Source: Neopestalotiopsis rosae (taxonomy: Eukaryota > Ascomycota > Sordariomycetes > Amphisphaeriales > Sporocadaceae). From it: DNA of 64,000 nt. The notes beneath the pieces were generated by a model. That model was not told the DNA's origin. It did not search any database and worked only from the letters and a program-made list of their open reading frames with translations. Positions 56,701-64,000 of the stretch are shown one piece after another (the stretch's first letter is position 1; the number at the start of each line of letters is the position of its first letter). Location of the stretch: positions 496,001 to 560,000 of the forward strand of contig JALGAS010000001.1 of assembly GCA_023078685.1 (NCBI GenBank), in the 5' to 3' direction. The translations under genes and the position numbers were made by a program.

Positions 56701-57284
56701 CAATGAGTCAGCACCCTGATAAGACGGGCGCCGAAACAACAACACAGGACCAGTCCCAGAACCAGTCCAAAACAGATCCTACCACTGATAGTGGTACTAC
56801 CCTGAGCAAAGCGGACCTCCGGAACGAGGGAGCAGATCTTCAAAAGGTTGCTTCACCGGAGCGACCGCCCGCGACAGCCCATACGCTGTCCGAAAGCCGT
56901 GAGGCTGAAGATGCCGTGCCAGATTTACCAAATCCAAGTGCTTCCATGCACAGTTCAGCGTCTTATGATCACTTGTCCCCCTCCCATGGCGCTTCTCGTC
57001 CAAGTCTGGATAGGCTCGACTCTGTGACTTGGAGTGAGAGGGACTGGGCCGACAGCGGTGATGAGAGCGAAGACATGGACCAACACCTTGCCTACGGAGG
57101 CAAGAAGGCTGCTACCAATGAGGACAAGAACGCAACTATTGAAAGAACGGGTAGCCCGGTCTGGAATTGGACCGAGAAGATCGTTGGAAAAAGTGGAAAC
57201 AAGGGCAAGCAACCAAACCCGGCCCAGCCAGAATCCAAGAGTCCCCCTTCCCCTGACGAGGGTGACCAGACGCCGCGGCCATGA
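53706..57284 (+). CDS. ROG1-type putative serine esterase/lipase (DUF676)
   Basis: A large intronless protein of 1192 residues. Yeast Rog1 and its relatives are lipid-acting serine hydrolases. MLLLHQVGSVKIGEVVRYTVTY starts a conserved beta-rich N-terminal region (to about 190). The alpha/beta hydrolase begins at VHLVVVTHGLHSNLGADMLYLKE, is interrupted by a charged Lys/Glu coiled-coil insert (about residues 310-365), and resumes with VVVRGFSGNATRTERGIKFLG. The nucleophile is Ser462 in FVGHSLGGLVQTYA. ALASPLLGLS and YSNVVNDGIVPLRTS (likely acid-residue region) follow. The C-terminal ~480 residues are low-complexity Ser/Pro/Lys-rich with one conserved helix (EEKIARAYHKGLSWRKVLVK). The first ATG of the frame is at 53706. 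Confidence 0.9.
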   Translation: MLLLHQVGSVKIGEVVRYTVTYTPSHDRILPSPAVLHLRIRNTSAIALRAAFVHGPYSLDVAAYPASFDPNVKFENPQKYGVPEFEPMLKAGGSWQCELVVPEDIRESAGLGAARGHFGSGKEWEECSSVTWVIEVASQVVFSSSAAVGYEVLLARDEKSLHLGSSTPVLGGNQAQVPQPGRVSDFQQSAGAKDGHHPAQMRGVFSRAVTLKVEDTASLWNTPGLPGWDEWTHGHMHKNYGMGHDVATEAVGPPKSASEDQVKQAKDADDVAKGKKKTKKVHLVVVTHGLHSNLGADMLYLKESIDATAKQAKIDARERRRKEKAEREAKRKEDQAQNANDTVKNEEDLKPEISHEEEEEYDDEEVVVRGFSGNATRTERGIKFLGKRLARFVLSMTYPDQPFLPTIKTAAESIAGAFKPEPGDKADKGDKPAHKHSTIHQPKHHNPHRAFQITSISFVGHSLGGLVQTYAIAYIQKHSPQFFDLIRPINFIALASPLLGLSNENPMYVKFALDFGLVGRTGQDLGLTWRAPTIARSGWGAIVSTLGESAHKKVMGEVQPESKPLLRILPTGPAHVALKKFRNRTVYSNVVNDGIVPLRTSCLLFLDWQGLGRVEKARREAGLVESVLGFGWAELTGANVTSPRRGPWSPSAGELTAPPQDSAQPPSNISSEPGTPPEHAREVPLPAENAVLEDDRHSLNLSSPQQEHPPALATSQTTNNDGPLSGFLNFFKSNKETQPSPVSKPSKPNSSKDTKVLKRSQTLKMMENESASSSTSKVSTGHELEGNQQNSMSAPPKTSFFESAGDILNPKIPPMEFLIDPSKRPRAIFHDRVYHPQDIPSPPLKKRPTGTLSMRRKSGQRSTSSSTPKAKSVERNDSSASSPYLTPTASVAHQDSALSTQDYDDLLHTSPDHDPNQVIDSSNMSVEEKIARAYHKGLSWRKVLVKLEPDAHNNIIVRRMFANAHGWPVVKHLVDAHFSDAAAARIPDQKEENQERAKPMSQHPDKTGAETTTQDQSQNQSKTDPTTDSGTTLSKADLRNEGADLQKVASPERPPATAHTLSESREAEDAVPDLPNPSASMHSSASYDHLSPSHGASRPSLDRLDSVTWSERDWADSGDESEDMDQHLAYGGKKAATNEDKNATIERTGSPVWNWTEKIVGKSGNKGKQPNPAQPESKSPPSPDEGDQTPRP

Positions 57285-57479
57285 AGAATGACATGACAAT
57301 AGAGAGAGACCTTGTAATCCTAAATTAGAAACAATACCCAATCTTGTTGCCAGTACCACATTCAAACGCACATGTAATTCGAAATGCTAATGGGTCATGA
57401 CCAAATCATGTGTTATGGTTGTCACGAGACAATATCATATTCAAACAATCCGAGTTTCCCGTTTTCATCAAGTGCTTTC

Positions 57480-57499
57480 TTTTTTTTTTTTTTTTTTTT
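57480..57499 (+). repeat. T20 homopolymer downstream of the esterase gene
   Basis: A run of 20 thymines lies about 200 bases after the esterase stop codon. Confidence 0.85.
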
Positions 57500-57689
57500 C
57501 AAACGAACGAGTATGGTCCATCAATACGGGAAGACCCAGGCCCCATGTAAATACATCAGTTAATCGTGCTAGTCACTAGTATTGCGAAAGAAACTAAATT
57601 CTATTATTTTCTCTGGCCACTTATATGACAACATTTGGTCAAAGTCAGCATTCGCAGTAGGCGATGGCGAAAAGAAAAATAGAGATATA

Positions 57690-57795
57690 CACGGGAATCG
57701 AACAAAAAGACTGGGGGAGGGCGGACCCAGCCAGAGAGAGAGATAGAGATACTAGATTTCTAGGATCGGAGCGGAACCACTACACCACTGTGACC
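57690..57795 (-). other. tRNA-like Pol III element, degenerate (second copy type)
   Basis: On the minus strand a perfect box A (TGGTGTAGTGG, 57787-57777) is followed about 72 bases later by a near-perfect box B (TGTTCGATTCC, 57704-57694; one mismatch to GGTTCGANTCC). Between them lies CTAGAAATCTAG, an anticodon-stem-like hairpin, and a CT repeat. Flanks GTCACAGTGG and GTGTATATC do not pair as acceptor arms and the T stem fails, so a working tRNA is unlikely. It could be an intron-bearing tRNA pseudogene or a tRNA-derived SINE fragment. Confidence 0.4.
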
Positions 57796-59312
57796 TGTGG
57801 TTCGTGGGAGGTTATAAGGACACGCTTTATTTTGCTTTATAAAGGGTATTCAATTTGGTTCGGATAAGTGTGTCTTCTGCTGTTTGTAGGCTCTCGGGAG
57901 GATTTATAGTTTGGCAGAGTTGACGAAAGGGGAGGAAGGCGCATTACGGCGAGGCTTGCCAATGCATATATCGTACGTCTTCGCCGAAGTCGGTGGTCCG
58001 CCGACTGCGAATAGATATGACACGTAGAAGCGTTTGTGGTTTATGATTTACAAGATACTAAACTCATACACGTCGATTGCTTTGCCATCAAGAAATGCCC
58101 ATGAGTGTATATTTTTACTTTCATGTAGACACTTTCTCTTCTGTCAGCGTCACAATTTGTGCTTGAAGCCAGTCACTGGTATTCTGTGAGACTTACATAG
58201 AGGTAAAGGATTCATTTTGTATTCATTCCTACATACTGAAATTCATGTTTGTTCATCTCGAATCTCGAAGGATTAGGAGCGGCATCCGTACGGTCATGAA
58301 GCCAACGCGTGGCGGCACCAGTCCGGGGAGTGCGCGAAGTCGGTGAAGGCTTCATGACGGTCTCACATTGCAAGACATCAGGTCTTCCCCAGCTAACTTC
58401 AAGAGCGAAGCCGGCATGCCTCAACATCGGAGTCGATAAATCTTCATCCGAATGCCAAGGGGTGTATGTATAGGAGTTTCTTGAGAGAGCGTAGATTCCT
58501 TCTATTACCTCTTTGTGACTAGATTTATTCATCGGCGCTGTTGCGTTGGGCAATATCCGAATGGATTAAAACTGTAAATGAGACGCAAGCACTGCTATAC
58601 ATCATGATACTACATTACAGATCGCTACTGCGGTTTTATTTGAAGCAAGATAGCGGGCATCTTGCTACGTGTCAAAGATGAAATACTTCTTACCAATAGC
58701 TCTGACACGAATTCCGATGACCTTGCATCCGAAACTTCAACATGATGCGCTCGCTACAACGTAGGAAAGACTGCCGCTTTTGCGATCATCCAGACAATCA
58801 CAGGTTCCCCGAGCGTTGGTGACTATAGACTCTCGCAAGTGACATTTCGAGTGGGTTGTAAGCAATACAATCTTGCCGATCCTCTGACCAGCAGAGGAGC
58901 GTTGCACTCGCCAGTCAAGTTGACCACCCCGTAATCCCATTAATACACGTCTTCCAAGTCGGGAAAAGATGGCCCGCCCAAGCACTGAAACGTGAGACGA
59001 AGCAAGTTGGCCGCCAGTACATGGCCACGATATCTTGTTGACTAGGACAGGTATCACGATCTAACGACAGCGAGCAAAACTCCGGAGAGGGTGTCGTAGT
59101 AGTGAAGGGTAAAGAGTAAGGAATACATCTTTTCATTATTCCGGCCTCCCAGCTTCGACCCGACCAGATTATTATTATCATGCAAACCCCTCTCCGGAGG
59201 GTTGAAGGCTTGGAGACCCCCGATGTTCATGGTTAGATTTTCTCCTACGCAGAGCGGGAAAAGGCTCCGGCGCTCTTCCCCCTCCTCGCCGCCATAAGGG
59301 AAAGGTAACAGG

Positions 59313-59358
59313 AAAACGGCCGCTCAAAGAATTCCAGGGGAAAGGGCGGCGGCCGTTT
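59313..59358. repeat. GC-rich inverted repeat
   Basis: AAACGGCCGC at 59314-59323 pairs perfectly with GCGGCCGTTT at 59349-59358 across a 25-base loop. The pairing extends two bases further with one bulged A. A third related block (GGCGGAAA, 59404-59411) can also pair with TTTCCGCC at 59356-59363, so alternative hairpins are possible. Confidence 0.6.
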
Positions 59359-62300
59359 CCGCCGGTGTGCTGCACAAGCAAAGGCGTTTCCCCCTCCTCC
59401 TTCGGCGGAAATCTTCACTTCCCTGGAAATGCTACGGCGGACCTGCAATCCGGAGAGGAGCGCATATACACTCTCTTCCCTACTCGATTTTTGTTGCATG
59501 GAACCTCGAAAACACTCTTCTTCATGCCCAGCAGAAAGGGAAAGAAAGACGTTGCAACGGGCCGGGTTGCCAGTGTTGCAAAGAAAACAGATAAGTACTA
59601 AAAAGGGGGAGTGGGAAAAAAAAAATGAAGCATTGCAAAGAAAAAGTAACAGCGTAGTAGTCAAGTTCAAGGTTTACGAAATACCGTTATGCATCACTAT
59701 ATGCGACCTCGTGGCCGGTCTGCGCCTGGGGAGTGTCCACCGAAAGTAGGGATCGTCTATTTTCCCTTTTCCCCTGTTTTCCCCTTCATGGTTTCTACCC
59801 CAAACGTGATTTTGCATATAGAGTCTTTTTCACAAATGAACCATTGGGGGCATGCAAAAGGACGTCTCGCTATGAGTGTGTGTGTGTAGTGTAAGTGTGT
59901 GTGTACGGAATACATGCATGTGTGTTCTTGCTGAGGGGAACATCCCTCAGGAATAGACGCCGTGTGCGGAGTAAAAGAAAACCCATGAAAGGGGTGGGTG
60001 TCAGGGAATACCGGAGCGAAAAAGAACATGTCAAATTCTCCTAGTTGATGCAACAAGACCAATAAGTTAATGTGTGTAGAGGTTCGGAGATCGGGTCGTT
60101 GTTGGGGGTGTTGGAAAGGGAGAGGTGTGAGTGTGGTTGGAAATCCCAGGGTTGTGTTTGTTTAAGCTTGTCGTGCTTTCTTGACCGAGTCGGCCGCGGA
60201 TGTCAAGGCCCTGGCATCCCGGGCTTCCCTATTGTCACCCTGCCTTGTCGTGTATGTACCTGGTGTGGATTCAATACTGAATGCTACAGTAATTTTGCAC
60301 CCTGTATGCTACATAGTAGAGACAAGAGACTCTGGTCAGGGAGAGAATTTCTATATTCAGGGCCATTGAACGAGTGCCGCTCGCTTGCTGAACAAAATTC
60401 CGGGGTAGGGAGACATCGCCTCGGCGGCACGCGGCTGAAGCAGGAAGTTGAACCCTTCAAGCGTAACAGGAATGTAACGGCACTGCATCTACAGCATTAC
60501 TCCGGCCATTTTCTAGATCGATCTATTTTCTTTCTCACATTCTCTCTTTCTCTCTCTCGGTCTCTTACACAGACAAATTCCACCCGAGGTTGTGAAGCAG
60601 GGCTGCATCTTGTTCAAACTCGTTGACGGGAATTCATTTCTGCAAGGTATCCATCACGGAAACGGAATTCGGGCTAGACAAACCATTGCCAAGGTATCTC
60701 TCCAGTGCGTACATACTATGTACCGGTAGTCTTGAACGGGAGCATGTGAAATTATACAAAGTCTATTTTCAATATCGGAATGGGACGGTAAGGCGTCGGT
60801 AACCCACTCCCCTTCCGCCGAGTAGCTCGGCATGATAATGACATGTAGCCTAATAACCTAGACATGCACTACATAGTAATCGGTCGCATTGCGGCCCCTG
60901 TCCCATGTGGATCAATTTCATGAGGCTCTTGAGTTTGAATGATAGTATTACGACGGCGATCCATAGTCCCTTGGAAGTTAGCCCAGTGGAAAGTATGCAG
61001 TGTTCAGTCACGTTTTATCTGCACCAATGAACGTTATCGTCGTAAACACATGCGCCTGGACATTTCAGACAAGCGTCGCTGTAAGCCCTAGCCAACTACC
61101 TAGGTAATCGAGAGTTCTACTGGAGGGACGGCGTATAAGCGCCAAAAGATTGCTATATCTGAATTGGGCAGTTGTCCCAAACTGTGCACGGTAGAGCAAA
61201 GATTGGTTTTATTAATCGTCCCAGTTGTGTACAAACGGCGTGATTAACCCCCTTAGGCGTAAGTCGAATACTGTTTAACCGAGCAGCGTCATTTGGTGAT
61301 CTTTCCGAATAGGCATCGTATCGTGGCAGTCTAGACTCATGGCGTGAGTGCCTCTTTGGTGCGGAGATCCATGGCTCATCCCCCAATTCTTCGTCGGAAC
61401 TTGCCATTGTAGATGCTAATCTACAATTGCAAAATCCGCTCACTTGGCTGCTTCCGTGACACCATCTTTTGAGAAATCATATGCGTCCATCCGTGATAGA
61501 TCTCGTGTGGTTCCCCAGCGATCAGCCCTGTTGAGTCTGGCTGCGAACACCCTAGACTGGATGTCGTGATTTGTGGAAAATCTTGAACTGTTCGGGCGGT
61601 GCCGTATGATGCCCCTGAATCAACCAGGGCAGAGTTGGGGAAACTGGCGACGACCCTCCAACGTTGATGGGGCTGATGTCATTACCATATTGTCGGTTAC
61701 CTGACCGAAGCTAAGGTGTCCATACAGTCGACATCTTAGCCTATAGCATTTTTGGGGTATCCTGGTACGTTGACGATAAGACCAGCGAGATCCGACCGGA
61801 TCATCTCCCGGTGGAGGAGACCTTATCCGCATCGCTAAAAACCAGGTAAGCAGTGTCTATAACATTTCTATATCTCTTGGATCTTGTTTAGCTTTGCGCT
61901 CAAGATGGTGGGCATCGGGCAGATAGACCAAAAACTGCACGGCTCAATCATGCTCACTCTGATGATTACACCATGGCCAACTCAATCTTCACATCATGTG
62001 CTTCGCACTTGCTGCTTCTCACATGCTCAAGTCTTGCAGCAGACTGAAACATGCCCTCATTCCGTTGACGCAGGATAGAGGACAGAGGCACAGCAAAAGG
62101 GCAGCGTCCTATTTTTCCGGAAGCCAACAAGCGTCTTATCTTGACTGCCCCGTACACACAAAGACAACTCTGTGGTTTTCTTGAAAATGGTGTGTACGGA
62201 CTATTGTCATGTCGCACCTCTGCAGACCAGGACTATGGGTGTGAAGGACAAGGACGAAAAAGTTTGTTTTCCCAGTGTCTGGCAATGGTTTGACAAATCT

Positions 62301-64000
62301 TGCAGGAGAAAGCTGAGATGTTTTCCGATCTTATATGCATGGGTCTTAGTCAGTGTAATATGCCACAGCACGATATTGAAATGTTCATGTTCCGATCATG
62401 TCTGCATGTTGTGGAATGGAGAATCATCATCTTGACCCAAGATTGCTTCCACCACTTTGAGCAGGTCATCACGTAATCGCAGTATGTGTAGCTGACGATA
62501 TCAGGCCTCACTATGGCATCAGCAGCACAGATGCAAAGACCTGGGGTAAGTCGCCCACGTTGCTACGCAGCTGCAGTCTCCCTTTTGCCGGCATTTTGGC
62601 TGGGGAAGCTCTACGTAAGCGAGATAGGAATTCGAGTACGAAGTATAGGCGGCGACGATCCGCATGCTTCGTGAGACCCCTATTGATATGCGCAACCGTT
62701 GATGAGCCCCGGGGGGATTGCTGGAATGGAATATGCTATCTGCATATGCAGATTGACCGCCTGATACAATAAGCGGTAAGCGAACGCCTTTTCCCGTGGC
62801 GCATATATATTATCTTGTGAGATGCCAGTAAAGGCTGAAACGGGGGATGCTCATTGATGGACGAATTATCGAAGCGAGAACAAGAGGCGTTTGCAGATCC
62901 TTCGGACCGTTGGAAATGCTGGATTCTCAGACATGCTCTCTGGCCATGTGTGAGAGGGCAAAAGGGCATCAGTCCCACCCAGACAGCTTCAGTCCCAGGC
63001 TTCCCCATCTTGTCTCGAAGCGATCGGACCCTGAGACCGAAATGCCGGCAGGGGGAAGGGGAAGGACACCTCCTGGTGACCATTGGTCGACTACCCGAGT
63101 CCCATTCGTACCTTACCTAGCTGAGGGCATCTGCGCCGCGGAGTGTCAGCATGGCCTTTTACCTGGCTTCTTGGGAGATACTGTACACTAAATGAGAACT
63201 GCTATTGGATAGATCAATGGGAAAGATAAGGCTGTGCGATACATGAGTAATTCTGGGCTCCAAGATTAAGCCGTTTAGCCCGCTGTTGCAGCCAGCTGGA
63301 GATACTTGTCTTTTTCGGAGAAATTGAACTGACCGGTTTGAGCGGACTTGCTGGTGGATTTCATCCGATTGATTGCATTCGCTTAGTTTGTGAACGGCTG
63401 TTGGATGTACGGAATGAAGTGCTCGGTATTATTTTTGTTATTATTATCTCGTCACCATTTCTTCCACGGACACATAAAAACTGGGAGGTATGTAGAAGAT
63501 TAAATGAGGTATGTAAATGTAATTGCCCCATGGGGCGAAATCTGGGGGGTTCAGCTCAAGGTAGGTGCCGCCCCCCGGGATCTTCTTTGTGGGGTAAAGG
63601 CAGGTACAATCCATTGACACACATCTGCTACATGTAGTCAGTAATTCGTAGCAGCAGAGAGAATACGTAGGTACGAAGTAGGCAGACAGACGTCCGTTGA
63701 CAATCAATCGCTAAATATTCAGGGACATCAAATTGCTACTGTATTTTGTTTACTGCAATTAACAGCCTGCTACTTCGCCAGACTCGTAACCTCAGGGTCC
63801 TGCTACACAGCCTCAACTCCGTCCATTTCCCGTGCTGGGCCCCGACATGATCTCCCCTCCTCCTCTTCATCCTCTGAGGAAGGATCCAAGGGCTTTGACT
63901 TGGGCTTTGACTGGGCTGGGCTATTGGCGGGTTCGGCGTGGGGGAGATTATAGTGGACGGCAGAAACCCTGTAGCACATCCTCCTGTTGGAAGCCGTTCC

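Larger units (their letters stand above)
57285..64000. other. 6.7 kb right-hand region without recognisable genes
   Basis: No open frame here exceeds about 180 codons or resembles a known family, and I could not join shorter frames through plausible introns. The region contains a T20 run (57480-57499), a degenerate tRNA-like element (57690-57795), a GC-rich block with inverted repeats (about 59300-59415), GT-rich microsatellite-like sequence near 59876-59915, and several TACGTA motifs. It may be the upstream region of a gene beyond the window edge. Confidence 0.5.

Noticed and set aside
60072..60626. 184-codon plus-strand frame in the right-hand tract
   Set aside because: Low-complexity Ser/Leu end derives from a CT repeat, with no domain signal.
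61153..61443. Minus-strand frame of 96 codons beginning near a MASSDEELGDEPW sequence
   Set aside because: Short, no splice partners and no recognisable family. It may be chance or a decayed fragment.

Overview
The window is nuclear DNA from a filamentous ascomycete, most likely a Sordariomycete and possibly Hypocreales. The reasons are short GT-AG introns of about 50-135 bp, GPI-anchored wall proteins, and fungal-type proteins (Cns1, Ppg1, SUR7/PalI, GH76, a fungal MscL, APSES). The lineage is an inference; no marker names the species. Fifteen genes have clear family or conserved-protein assignments, and three more are supported but of unknown function. All exon models were read from splice motifs and phase arithmetic.

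Layout. 0.1-5.6 kb: DNA topoisomerase II (-). 5.6-9.7 kb: a gene-free tract upstream of an APSES/KilA-N transcription factor (+, 9.7-11.5 kb). 11.8-13.2 kb: Cns1, an Hsp90 co-chaperone (-). 14.6-17.0 kb: secreted sedolisin protease (-). 17.8-18.7 kb: small protein kinase (-). 19.7-21.1 kb: histidinol-phosphate aminotransferase (+) with a Gcn4/Cpc1-type site. 21.5-23.2 kb: GH76 wall mannosidase with GPI signal (-). 25.2-26.0 kb: small Ser/Ala-rich GPI protein (-). 27.3-28.6 kb: unknown protein with a possibly dead Ulp1-like fold (-). 29.3-30.8 kb: leucine-rich conserved protein (+). 32.6-33.6 kb: SUR7/PalI membrane protein (+). 34.4-35.4 kb: MscL-type channel with a zinc-ribbon tail (+). 36.0-37.1 kb: short-chain dehydrogenase (-). 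37.7-39.0 kb: nitronate monooxygenase (-). 39.9-41.5 kb: HPPK-DHPS folate enzyme (+). 41.9-43.3 kb: Ppg1 phosphatase (-). 44.1-44.5 kb: small membrane protein (+). 46.7-47.3 kb: small Asn/Gln/Leu-rich secreted protein (+). 49.6-52.4 kb: RBR ubiquitin ligase (+). 53.7-57.3 kb: ROG1-type serine esterase (+). 57.3-64.0 kb: no recognisable gene.

The genes are mostly unlinked housekeeping, cell-wall and secretory functions. I see no biosynthetic cluster, transposase, CRISPR array or defence island. Points that stand out are the Ulp1-like protein lacking catalytic residues, two degenerate tRNA-like Pol III elements, a glutamine/asparagine/leucine-patterned secreted protein with an intron-bearing leader, sharply bounded GC-rich patches inside several genes, and two long gene-free tracts.
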